26,700 nucleotides of DNA from assembly GCA_964408735.1 (NCBI GenBank), contig CAYPAX010000067.1, positions 1 through 26,700 on the forward strand. Direction: 5' to 3'. Shown in pieces: positions 16,784-24,070 of the stretch. The stretch is from UBA7887 sp964408735. GTDB lineage: Bacteria; Pseudomonadota; Alphaproteobacteria; UBA7887. Every line of letters begins with the position of its first letter. The first letter of the stretch is position 1. The notes below the pieces were generated by a model that did not search any database, was not told the DNA's origin, and saw only the letters and a list, made by a program, of their open reading frames with translations. Both the position numbers and the translations under genes were made by a program.

Positions 16784-17305
16784 TCACTGGATCGAATCAT
16801 AGCGGGCCTCGGGTGGAACGCGCCAATCGAACGGTGGCGGCCGTGCGCCCGCCTTGGCGCAGTCCGCCGCGTTGATCACCCAGGCGAATGACTTGAAGAG
16901 GTGTCTTTGGCCGTCTTCATGACCTTGGCGGTAGAACCCCCCACAACGCACATATCCTGCGCCGACAAGCGTCGATTTGATGTCATTGTGAACAAGCCGT
17001 GCGCCGACTATAGAGATGAGTGTCACACCGATAAGCAGCCAACGCAGGTATCTCCATGTTTGTGCAGCCTTTATGTCGCAAAGCCATACGACGAAACGCT
17101 CGACACAAAAAAGCGCCAGCACACACCCGGCCACGGCGAAGACGAGATCAGGATGATATTTTATTATCGGATCGAAACGATGAGCACGCGCTATAATTTC
17201 GGGATAATCGCCAAGCACGTAAACACTGACGGCTCCCAGAACCGCTGCGACAAGGATGCCTCGCCACATCCTGCGAGGCAGAGTAGCGGGATCGTGCATC
17301 GCCAT
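16784..17305 (-). CDS. Small membrane protein with GYVxCG...DCAxAGA tail, putative immunity protein (copy B)
   Basis: This 173-residue protein has three hydrophobic segments (about 14-32, 53-75, 85-103) and then a soluble tail GYVRCGGF...FAWVINAADCAKAGARPP. The tail matches the 162-residue protein at 18394-18882 almost position for position, including Cys121 and Cys149. With the N-terminus inside, three segments would put the tail and its cysteine pair in the periplasm, where a disulfide could form (inference). The ATG follows the stop of the 90-residue ORF by one base (TAGAATG), indicating coupling. A second ATG two codons later is possible. The layout recalls small immunity membrane proteins such as the DUF1240 group, from memory. 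Placed after a toxin-like domain, it is proposed as its immunity protein. Confidence 0.65.
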   Translation of the reverse strand: MAMHDPATLPRRMWRGILVAAVLGAVSVYVLGDYPEIIARAHRFDPIIKYHPDLVFAVAGCVLALFCVERFVVWLCDIKAAQTWRYLRWLLIGVTLISIVGARLVHNDIKSTLVGAGYVRCGGFYRQGHEDGQRHLFKSFAWVINAADCAKAGARPPPFDWRVPPEARYDSIQ

Positions 17306-17306
17306 T

Positions 17307-17579
17307 CTAGACCTGTCGCACTGGTGTTCCGCCGACTAGATTGCGTATGCAAAAATCTTTCTCACGCGCCTTCCGCAGCCGCGCATCGAAATCATCTCTA
17401 AGGCCGAGCTTCACAACAACATTGTTGAACGTTGCACCAAAAGCGAGGCTGATCATAACGGCGCAAGACGCGAGATTAGCGTTTAGGAGAGTAGTCAAAG
17501 ACACTGGCAGCCTGAATAGATGCGTGCACAGCAACCCCAGAATTGGCTGTTCGCGCCGACATATTGAGTCATACGACAT
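17307..17579 (-). CDS. Small hydrophobic protein of unknown function within the toxin-like locus
   Basis: This 90-residue ORF starts MSYDSICRREQPILGLLCTH, contains one hydrophobic stretch (about residues 28-52), and ends with a charged segment (RDDFDARLRKAREKDFC). AGGTG lies about 6 nt before the ATG. It starts 12 bp after the stop of the stand-alone toxin-like domain and ends one base before the next start, so it is tightly embedded in the operon. It resembles neither the neighbouring toxin-like nor the immunity-like proteins. It could be a separate immunity protein, a remnant of one, or a chance ORF; the compact spacing favours a real gene. Confidence 0.45.
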   Translation of the reverse strand: MSYDSICRREQPILGLLCTHLFRLPVSLTTLLNANLASCAVMISLAFGATFNNVVVKLGLRDDFDARLRKAREKDFCIRNLVGGTPVRQV

Positions 17580-17591
17580 GGCACACCTGCG

Positions 17592-18347
17592 CTACCGGAT
17601 CGAATCCAGGTAATCCGGGGTCAGCCCGGTTTTGTTGTCGGCATGGGTTCGTCGAATCAAGGTTTCGAGTTCGCTCTTAAGGTCAGTGCTCGCCACTGCG
17701 TAGTTGAATAGGCCCGCCATTACGAATCCCGTTCCGGCGCTTACCGTAATCGGTACCCAAGCCGGTGCCGTGCCCAAGCCGAGCAATCCGACGATCGCGT
17801 TTGCTGCGAGGGCACCCGTGATGAGCCCCGCGGTGCCGATGCTCATGTCGATGGCGAACTCGACGAGGTCCTGCTCTGCGGTCATGAACTCATAGGCCTC
17901 GATGCCGCCGAGAAACAGAAAGCCAACCCCGTTCGCCTTGATGATATTGGTCCGGAAATCGCCCACCGGGCCGATGCCGATACCGACAATGGCGCTGTGC
18001 GTCGCCTTAAAGCGTGGGGCATCGAATGGCGGTTTACGCAGCCCCGCATAGCCGCTGAGAATGACGTATCGCTGACCGGTCTTTCCGACCTCGAGGCGAT
18101 AGCTCGTATCGGCGCCAAGCTTGGCGAAAACGCGCCCGGCAGCGATTCCCTGGTAGCCCGCCACCGCCAGCATCTCCGGCGTGACGATGTCTTCGAGCGC
18201 GATCTCGGGTGCATCGTCCGGCCAGGGGAACACGGTGACCCAATCCGGCTCGCTTTCGAACGCAATGACAGGTGGCTCGTTGGCAAACTCGGCCATTACC
18301 GGCGTGCTGCTCGATCTCCCGATCTGCTGCAATACTACCTGCATCAT
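17592..18347 (-). CDS. Stand-alone C-terminal toxin-like domain (orphan tip module)
   Basis: This 251-residue protein is homologous to residues about 436-650 of the large protein at 18894-20909. Shared stretches include HSAIVGIGIG, NGVGFLFLGGIEAYEFMTAE, EQDLVEFAIDMSIGTAGL, TAPAWVPI (193-200; 613-620 in the large protein) and the LKSELETLIRR tail. The hydrophobic region (about 163-216) could form a membrane hairpin. The peptidoglycan-binding N-terminus is absent. No good ribosome binding site precedes the start candidates (TTG 18350, ATG 18347, 18344 or 18296). This looks like an orphan C-terminal module of a polymorphic toxin, separated by recombination. It lies 46 bp after the first immunity-like gene. 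Membrane attack is inference; the family is not one I recognise. Confidence 0.7.
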   Translation of the reverse strand: MMQVVLQQIGRSSSTPVMAEFANEPPVIAFESEPDWVTVFPWPDDAPEIALEDIVTPEMLAVAGYQGIAAGRVFAKLGADTSYRLEVGKTGQRYVILSGYAGLRKPPFDAPRFKATHSAIVGIGIGPVGDFRTNIIKANGVGFLFLGGIEAYEFMTAEQDLVEFAIDMSIGTAGLITGALAANAIVGLLGLGTAPAWVPITVSAGTGFVMAGLFNYAVASTDLKSELETLIRRTHADNKTGLTPDYLDSIR

Positions 18348-18393
18348 CAAGTGGGGTTGACCATTCGTTGCGCGTTACGCCATGGAATTCGGG

Positions 18394-18882
18394 TCATCGG
18401 CCGGCAGCAGGTGCATGCGCCCCAGCCTCAGCACAATCGCTTGCGTCGAGCACCCAGGCACGACTGTTGAAGATGCTTTGTTTCCTATCGACCTTCGGAG
18501 TCTTCACGAAGGGACCGCATTCCACATAGCCGGTCTCTGAAAATTCATGGATGATATTGTGGTGTGCGGCAATCGGACCAACGACGCAGAATGCTGCGGC
18601 GCCTGCGAGGAGGTACCAACCCAGTTTTTGGCTCTTAACTTTTCGCTCGTCTCGAATGATATGAACGAATGCCATCCCCATAAGAAATGCGATGAAAACC
18701 ATTGATACGATCAACGATTCATCGGCATCGTAGACGACAATTTCGACGCCCTTCCCGACCAGTAGTAATTTCTCCATGTATCCCTTGACGCCATAAAAAA
18801 GCATGACAAGGCCAATAAGCAGCATGAGACATGATAGAAATATGTTCCAGCGCGTTCTTCTGATTTCAATCGGCGGCAGCAA
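18394..18882 (-). CDS. Small membrane protein with GYVxCG...DCAxAGA tail, putative immunity protein (copy A)
   Basis: This 162-residue protein has three hydrophobic segments (about 13-34, 57-76, 88-107) and a tail GYVECGPF...SRAWVLDASDCAEAGAHAP with Cys122 and Cys150. It is a paralog of the protein at 16784-17305, the tail being the most conserved part. The start is a TTG at 18882, 11 bp after the toxin-like stop, preceded by AAGGGGGG at good spacing. The coding sequence is visibly AT-richer than the surrounding housekeeping genes. A short membrane protein immediately downstream of a large modular protein with a hydrophobic C-terminus is the usual position of an immunity gene; that role is inferred. 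Confidence 0.7.
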   Translation of the reverse strand: MLPPIEIRRTRWNIFLSCLMLLIGLVMLFYGVKGYMEKLLLVGKGVEIVVYDADESLIVSMVFIAFLMGMAFVHIIRDERKVKSQKLGWYLLAGAAAFCVVGPIAAHHNIIHEFSETGYVECGPFVKTPKVDRKQSIFNSRAWVLDASDCAEAGAHAPAAGR

Positions 18883-18893
18883 CGTCGCCCCCC

Positions 18894-20909
18894 TTACGGA
18901 CCGAAGTTCGCGTCGGAGAAGATGGCGGTATCGTCGAATCGCTCGATTGTGGCCCGCAGAAGCCGCTCGACTTCGGCGTCAAGCTCGGAGTCGTCCAAGT
19001 AGTCGTTGTAAATAGCCCCGACAAGCAATCCGACGCCAGCCATAGTCGCTATGGGAACCCAAGCCGGCGCCGTCGTCGTAGCAACAATCAGCGCAGCCGC
19101 AAACGTGCCAAAGCCACCGCTAATCGCGAGGCCGGTTAGCCCAAATCCCATATTGACGACAGTCTCGACGATATCCTGTTCGCCTGTCAGCAGCTGGTGC
19201 ATCTCTATGGCGCCGATGAGCACGATGCCGATGCCGCTCGCTGCCATGCGCACGCGCACGGCGCCTTCGGGCGTGACGCCCATGGCGATGACCGCGCTGT
19301 GCGCTCTGGCGTGACGCAGCTGGTCTAGCAGGCCGAGCCGGGCGCCGTGGCCGCGGATGATGAGGAAGCGATTGCCGCTCGCCCCGCCATGCCAGCGGAG
19401 CGTGCCGCCGACACCGAACTCGCGGATGATTTCGCGGGCCTTGGATGCCTCGTAGCCGGCCGCCACCAGCATGTCGACCGTGACCAGGTTGCCGCCGGAC
19501 TCATCCTCGGGCCCCTGCGGCAATTGGATTAGCGTGAACCACTCGGATTCGTCATATTCGATCGCGATGGGCTCGCCGTCGTCCGTGAGCCCGCCGAGGC
19601 TGAGCACGATGGGCCCGCCGCCGTGCGCTTTCGGGTAGAGCTGGATGCGCTTGCCGCGCCCGAGCAGCGCTGCGAGCGCGGCGTGGACGGCGGGCGGGGC
19701 GTCGTCCGCCGCCATGAGCGATCCGTGCTCATCGAGATAACGGCCACCGCCGAGAGTGACGTGGAGTTGCACGCGCCCGACAATCGGCACCGGCCGCTCG
19801 CGGACAACCAGGCCGATGCCATGGTTTGCGCGCAGCGCCGCATCGAGCGGCTCCAACACGGCCGGAAGGGGCTCAGGCAGGGTCGAGATGAGGGTGCCGC
19901 CGCGGCCCACGTCTTGCCCCACTTTCGCCGCCGCCAGCCCCCGAACCCCGCGCAGGCCCTTGAACTCACTCGGCAGCAGCGCCGACAGCGCCTTCACGGT
20001 GGCATCGCCGGGGCTGAGCGTGCCCGTCTCGTCGAGGCCAGTAGCACGCTGGAATATGGTGAGGGCGTCGGTCAAGCCGCTGCTCGCCTTGCCATCGATG
20101 CCATCGGTCCAGAAGGCGCTGGACGTACCCGGCATCTCGATATTGGCGAGCGCCGCCTGCAAACACGCCACATCGTGAATGGCATTGCCGCCGCTTTTGC
20201 CGACATTGCCCGTGAACAGCGGCCAGGCATTGCTGCCGCCGGCGAGCTTGGCCGCGGGGAAGCAGAGAGGCTCGCGGCTCTTGAGGGGCAGGGTACAGCT
20301 TAGCCTACTCGGCGGCGAAAAGTGCCCGGGCGAGCCGAGCGCCCGCGCCACTTCACTGCCGACCGCCCCCGGTAGCGGCGCTGTCTTGTGGCCGATGCGC
20401 CCGTGCGCATCGAGAAAGCGCAGACCCAAGTCTACCGTCACCTCGCAACGCCCTTGGGCATCTTCCGGGCCGAGGCGGACCGTGGGCAGCCAGTTCAGCG
20501 CGTCCTTGAGCTTGGAGACGATGCGCGTGAGATCGTCCTTGTACTCTTCGGGCAGCGCCAGAGCCTCGACGCCGCCGTCGGGCTTCGGCGTGCGGCGGGC
20601 GACGTGCCCGGCAACGACATTGGTGCCGGGAACCCCGTGCATGTCCTTGTAAGTGTTAGGCAGCATCCCCGACAGCGCATTGGCCTCGCCGCCCGGCGCG
20701 ATGACGCCGGAGATGCGCCGGTTGATCCTGCTCTCGAAGCCGGCGATGGCGGCGCCGAGGCTCTCCTCGCTCGCCTTGCCCGTGATCGGCCCCGGCCACA
20801 ACGGCCGGCCGTTGCTGCCCTTGATCTGTTTCAGTGCCGCCTGCACTACTGCCACATCGTGAACCCTGTTGACGCCCCGTTTGCCGACAGAACCGCTGAG
20901 TATGATCAT
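18894..20909 (-). CDS. Modular toxin-like protein: two peptidoglycan-binding-like repeats and a hydrophobic C-terminal domain
   Basis: This is a 671-residue protein with an internally duplicated N-terminal part. Module 1 is a PG_binding_1-like domain (about 4-95: GSVGKRGVNRVHDVAVVQAA) plus a beta-type region (about 121-214, VTVDLGLRFLDAHG). Module 2 repeats both (about 224-315: GNVGKSGGNAIHDVACLQAA; 344-432: HVTLGGGRYLDEHG). The C-terminal region (about 440-671) has a long hydrophobic stretch (about 580-634) with TTTAPAWVPI and is shared with the orphan module at 17592-18347. No signal peptide is seen. The start at 20909 (MIILSGSVGK, GAGGA upstream) is preferred; the frame stays open to 21032. 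The layout fits a polymorphic toxin that targets the cell envelope, with an immunity gene next. The export route is unknown: no VgrG, PAAR or secretion gene is in the window. Confidence 0.75.
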   Translation of the reverse strand: MIILSGSVGKRGVNRVHDVAVVQAALKQIKGSNGRPLWPGPITGKASEESLGAAIAGFESRINRRISGVIAPGGEANALSGMLPNTYKDMHGVPGTNVVAGHVARRTPKPDGGVEALALPEEYKDDLTRIVSKLKDALNWLPTVRLGPEDAQGRCEVTVDLGLRFLDAHGRIGHKTAPLPGAVGSEVARALGSPGHFSPPSRLSCTLPLKSREPLCFPAAKLAGGSNAWPLFTGNVGKSGGNAIHDVACLQAALANIEMPGTSSAFWTDGIDGKASSGLTDALTIFQRATGLDETGTLSPGDATVKALSALLPSEFKGLRGVRGLAAAKVGQDVGRGGTLISTLPEPLPAVLEPLDAALRANHGIGLVVRERPVPIVGRVQLHVTLGGGRYLDEHGSLMAADDAPPAVHAALAALLGRGKRIQLYPKAHGGGPIVLSLGGLTDDGEPIAIEYDESEWFTLIQLPQGPEDESGGNLVTVDMLVAAGYEASKAREIIREFGVGGTLRWHGGASGNRFLIIRGHGARLGLLDQLRHARAHSAVIAMGVTPEGAVRVRMAASGIGIVLIGAIEMHQLLTGEQDIVETVVNMGFGLTGLAISGGFGTFAAALIVATTTAPAWVPIATMAGVGLLVGAIYNDYLDDSELDAEVERLLRATIERFDDTAIFSDANFGP

Positions 20910-21199
20910 ATCTTCCTCGTGCAATTTTGAATAGTGGAAAACCGTTTGGCTGCGCCGATCCGATATGGCGACTGTATTATTTATATCAATAAATCGGAGA
21001 CAATTGCCTTTGATCATCTCTCGTGGATTCATAATAATCCGTGGAATATCAATGCCTTACAGTTCCCCAAAATATTTACATGATGTATCCATTATTTGTC
21101 ACCGGTACCCGCAAGAGGGCGAATCACTGCCGCCGGCGCGGCCGGGAACGTCGTCGGATTGGGGCTTGGTGGGGTATGGTGGCGGCCGCCGGCCGCGGG
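20910..21199 (-). promoter_or_regulatory. AT-rich leader of the toxin-like locus
   Basis: The 290-bp gap between mltG and the toxin-like gene contains no convincing gene. Its part from about 20930 to 21100 is strikingly AT-rich for this genome (for example TTTATTGATATAAATAATAC on the minus strand) and probably holds the promoter. TTGTCT followed 18 bp later by TAATAC is one candidate, with poor consensus. A GC palindrome (GCGGCC...GGCCGC, about 21182-21196) lies right after mltG and could weakly terminate it. Confidence 0.35.
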
Positions 21200-22174
21200 T
21201 TACCGTGAGTCGCGCAGGCGGCGCCAGGCGGCGGCGTTGCGGTTGTGCTCTTCGAGGGTGCGGGCAAAGACGTGGCCGCCGCTGCCGTCGGCGACGAAGT
21301 AGAGGTCTTCGGTCTCGAGCGGGTCGAGCACGGCGGCGATGGCGGCGGCGCCGGGATTGGCGATCGGCGCCGGCGGCAGGGCGTCGATGAGATAGGTGTT
21401 GTAGGGGTGGGGGGCGGCGAGGTCGGCGCGGGTCAGTGCCCGGCCGAGGGGGCCGGCGCCGTGGGTCAGGCCGTAGATCACCGTCGGGTCCGACTGCAGG
21501 CGCATGCCGAGGCGCAAGCGGTTGACGAAGACGCCCGCGACGTGGCGGCGCTCGCCCGCCACACCGGTCTCCTTTTCGACGACGGAGGCCAGGATCACCG
21601 CTTCCTCGGGTGTCGCGAAAGGCAGGTTCTCCGCGCGGGTCTCCCAGAGCTCGGAGAGCGTGGCGGCCATGGCGTCGGTCATGCGCGCGAGCACCGCATC
21701 GCGCGTGTCGCCGCTGACATAGTGATAGGTCTCGGGCAGCAGGCTGCCTTCGGGCGGGGTCGCCGTGACCTCTCCCGTGAGCGCGGGGGTGGCGGCGACG
21801 ATGGCAACGATCTCGACCGCGGTCAGGCCCTCGGGGACGGTGACGCGGCGGGTCAGCACGCGGCCGTCGGAGAGGCGGGCGATGACATTGCGCATGCTTT
21901 CATGGGCGGGCACGGCATATTCGCCGGCCTTGAGATTGCCGTCCGCGGCCAGCAGGCGGGCGGCGATGGCGAAGAGGTCCGGGTCGTCGATGACACCGGC
22001 GGCTTCGAGCGTGTCGCCGATGCCCGCGATGGAGCTGCCGGGCGCGATGGCGATCAGCGCTTCCGTCCCGTGGGGTCCCGGGCGCTCGGTGTGCTCGACA
22101 AGCCAGATGGCGTAGCCGACGGCGACCACGGCGAGGAGCAGGATCAGGGAGACGAGATCGCCGAGGAAGCGCAT
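21200..22174 (-). CDS. mltG: Endolytic transglycosylase MltG (YceG-like)
   Basis: MltG is an inner-membrane lytic transglycosylase that cuts nascent glycan strands and is thought to terminate their elongation. The 324-residue product has one N-terminal anchor (about residues 7-25), a LysM-like part (LIAIAPGSSIAGIGDTLEAA) and the YceG catalytic core. The core includes VPEGLTAVEIV, SLLPETYHY, and VILASVVEKETGVAGERRHV, where the ETG glutamate is the expected catalytic residue, then LQSDPTVIYG and HPYNTYLIDALPPAPIANPG. The start at 22174 lies 19 bp after the fabF stop. The acpP-fabF-mltG order is common in alphaproteobacteria. Confidence 0.95.
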   Translation of the reverse strand: MRFLGDLVSLILLLAVVAVGYAIWLVEHTERPGPHGTEALIAIAPGSSIAGIGDTLEAAGVIDDPDLFAIAARLLAADGNLKAGEYAVPAHESMRNVIARLSDGRVLTRRVTVPEGLTAVEIVAIVAATPALTGEVTATPPEGSLLPETYHYVSGDTRDAVLARMTDAMAATLSELWETRAENLPFATPEEAVILASVVEKETGVAGERRHVAGVFVNRLRLGMRLQSDPTVIYGLTHGAGPLGRALTRADLAAPHPYNTYLIDALPPAPIANPGAAAIAAVLDPLETEDLYFVADGSGGHVFARTLEEHNRNAAAWRRLRDSR

Positions 22175-22193
22175 GGCCCGACCCTCGCTCGGC

Positions 22194-23453
22194 TCAGGAC
22201 GCCTTGCGGAAGATCAAACTGGCGTTGGTGCCGCCGAAGCCGAAGGAATTGGAGAGCGCCGCGCGCACGGTGCGCTGCTTGGCCTCGTTGGCCACCAGGT
22301 CGATGTCGCAGCCCTCGGACGGGTTCTCCAGATTGAGGGTCGGCGGCACGACGTCGTTGGCGACGGCGAGGATGGAGAAGATGGTCTCCACCGCCCCGGC
22401 GGCGCCGAGCAGGTGGCCGACCGCCGATTTGGTCGACGACATGGAGATGCGGTAGGCCTCCTCGCCGAACAGGCGCTTGACCGCACCCAGCTCGATCTCG
22501 TCGCCGAGCGGGGTCGAGGTGCCGTGGGCATTGACGTAGTCGATATCGGCGACGGTCATGCCGGCACTCTTCAGCGCCGCGCCCATGGAGCGGAAGCCGC
22601 CATTGCCGTCGGGCGCAGGCGCAGTGATGTGGTGGGCGTCGCCCGACATGCCGTAGCCGGCGAACTCGGCATAGATGGTGGCGCCGCGGGCCTTCGCGTG
22701 CTCAAGCTCCTCCAGCACCACGATGCCGGCGCCCTCGCCCATGACAAAACCGTCGCGGTCCTTGTCCCAGGGCCGCGAGGCGCGCTCGGGCTCGTCGTTG
22801 AAATTGGTGGACAGCGCGCGGGCGGCGGCGAAGCCGGCAATGCCGAGGCGCGAGATGGCAGCCTCCGAGCCGCCCGCCACCATGACGTCGGCGTCGTCCA
22901 GCATGATCATGCGTGCCGCGTCGCCGATGGCGTGGGCGCCGGTCGAGCAGGCCGTGACCACGGAATGGTTGGGGCCCTTGAAGCCGTAGCGGATGGAGAC
23001 CTGGCCCGAGGCGAGGTTGATCAGGCAGCTGGGGATGAAGAACGGGCTGAGGCGCCGGGGCCCTTTTTCGTGCAGCACGATGGAGCCCGCCTCGATGCTC
23101 GGCAGGCCGCCGATGCCTGAGCCGATGAGCACGCCGGTGCGCTCGCGCTCCGCCTCCCCCTCGGGCTTCCACTGCGACTGCTCGACCGCCTGCGTCGCGG
23201 CGGCGATGGCGTAGTGGATGAAGGGGTCCATCTTGCGCTGTTCCTTGCGCGCGATGAAATCGTCGGGATCGAAGGCGTCGGGCTCCTCGCCGCGGGGCAC
23301 CTGGGCGGCGATGCGCACGCTCAGATCCTCGGTCTCGAAGCCGCGGATGGCGGCCACGCCCGATTCGCCCGCGATCAGGCGCCGCCAGGTGGCGTCGACG
23401 CCGCAGGCCAGCGGCGAGATCATGCCCATGCCGGTAACGGCAACGCGTCTCAT
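22194..23453 (-). CDS. fabF: 3-oxoacyl-[acyl-carrier-protein] synthase II FabF
   Basis: FabF is the beta-ketoacyl-ACP synthase that elongates fatty acids by condensing acyl-ACP with malonyl-ACP in the cytoplasm. The 419-residue protein keeps the complete Cys-His-His catalytic triad: C169 in TACSTGAHAIG, H310 in NAHGTSTPLGD and H347 in KSAVGHLLGAAGA, with Lys342. It also has SFGFGGTNASL at the C-terminus. It starts 39 bp after acpP, encoding its own carrier protein substrate, and is followed closely by mltG. Length and motifs are normal. Confidence 0.97.
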   Translation of the reverse strand: MRRVAVTGMGMISPLACGVDATWRRLIAGESGVAAIRGFETEDLSVRIAAQVPRGEEPDAFDPDDFIARKEQRKMDPFIHYAIAAATQAVEQSQWKPEGEAERERTGVLIGSGIGGLPSIEAGSIVLHEKGPRRLSPFFIPSCLINLASGQVSIRYGFKGPNHSVVTACSTGAHAIGDAARMIMLDDADVMVAGGSEAAISRLGIAGFAAARALSTNFNDEPERASRPWDKDRDGFVMGEGAGIVVLEELEHAKARGATIYAEFAGYGMSGDAHHITAPAPDGNGGFRSMGAALKSAGMTVADIDYVNAHGTSTPLGDEIELGAVKRLFGEEAYRISMSSTKSAVGHLLGAAGAVETIFSILAVANDVVPPTLNLENPSEGCDIDLVANEAKQRTVRAALSNSFGFGGTNASLIFRKAS

Positions 23454-23492
23454 GCGCCTTCGACCTCTGCCTGGGCCGTCACCCGTTCAGGC

Positions 23493-23735
23493 TCAGGCCT
23501 GCTGGTTGATGTAGTCGATGGCGTCCTGGACGGTGACGATCTTGTCGGCCGCATCGTCCGGAATCTCGCAGCCGAACTCCTCCTCGAACGCCATCACCAG
23601 CTCCACGGCATCGAGGCTGTCGGCGCCGAGGTCGTCCATCAGGCTGGCGCTCTCAGTAACCTTCGCTTCGTCGATACCGAGGTGCTCGACGACAATCTTC
23701 TTGACCCGATCGGCGACGTCGCTGCCGTCACTCAT
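23493..23735 (-). CDS. acpP: Acyl carrier protein AcpP
   Basis: AcpP is the 80-residue acidic carrier protein on which fatty acids are built. The 4'-phosphopantetheine attachment serine is S40 in the DSL motif (LGADSLDAVELVMAFEEEF). Composition and length are typical. The start at 23735 is supported by GAGAGGG just upstream. It is the first gene of the acpP-fabF-mltG group. The usual upstream fabD/fabG are not in the window; instead a repeat element and an RTX gene lie upstream. Confidence 0.97.
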   Translation of the reverse strand: MSDGSDVADRVKKIVVEHLGIDEAKVTESASLMDDLGADSLDAVELVMAFEEEFGCEIPDDAADKIVTVQDAIDYINQQA

Positions 23736-23801
23736 GGCACACCCTCTCTTACGCGTTCCTGATTACCCTCTGGCCCCGCTTCCCGCGGGCCGCCGGGTGG
23801 T

Positions 23802-23830
23802 AGCATACTTGACTCGCCATTGCCAAGCGA
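23802..23830 (-). promoter_or_regulatory. Candidate acpP promoter
   Basis: On the minus strand TATGCT (23807-23802) is a reasonable -10, about 65 bp before the acpP start. The hexamer 17 bp upstream (TCGCTT) is a poor -35, while TTGGCA lies at only 13 bp. The site lies just inside the gap between the left inverted repeat and acpP. It is proposed only because acpP needs a promoter here. Confidence 0.25.
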
Positions 23831-23841
23831 GCGTGACGCTC

Positions 23842-23874
23842 GTGGTCCAAATCTGACATATGGTACCCATAGGA
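23842..23874 (+). repeat. Left terminal inverted repeat of the MITE-like element
   Basis: This 33-bp arm begins GTGGTCCAAATCTGACATAT and ends CCCATAGGA. It matches the reverse complement of 24071-24103 at 32 of 33 positions. Confidence 0.9.
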
Positions 23875-23968
23875 CGGTCGTCCGCGCCCACCGGTTAGGC
23901 GCGCGGTGCGCCGCGATGCGGGTCCATCGCAAGGACCGCGCAACGACGCCGGTGGGCGCGGACGGCCG
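23875..23968. repeat. Internal palindrome 1 of the element
   Basis: Arms 23875-23894 and 23949-23968 are complementary at 19 of 20 positions. The loop contains further short pairings (GCGGGTCC with GGACCGC; GGCGC with GCGCC). This stem abuts the left terminal repeat. Confidence 0.8.
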
Positions 23969-23976
23969 CCCATAGG

Positions 23977-24070
23977 TCGCCTCTGACGCCGCCTCGCGTC
24001 GTCAGGCACGTTTGCCGATGGGCCGGCATCGCCAGCACGCACCTTTCTAGCGAAGCGACGGCAGAGGCGA
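23977..24070. repeat. Internal palindrome 2 of the element
   Basis: TCGCCTCTG (23977-23985) pairs with CAGAGGCGA (24062-24070), directly inside the right terminal repeat. The preceding CCCATAGG (23969-23976) is an extra direct copy of the inner end of the left terminal repeat. An inner stem CTGACG/CGTCAG is also present. Confidence 0.7.

Noticed and set aside
14973..16787. A single 604-codon open frame joining the toxin N-terminal remnant with the ferredoxin reductase
   Set aside because: The frame is open by chance across the CDGSH gene, which is read in another frame. The middle has no family similarity, and the reductase has its own natural start at 15962.
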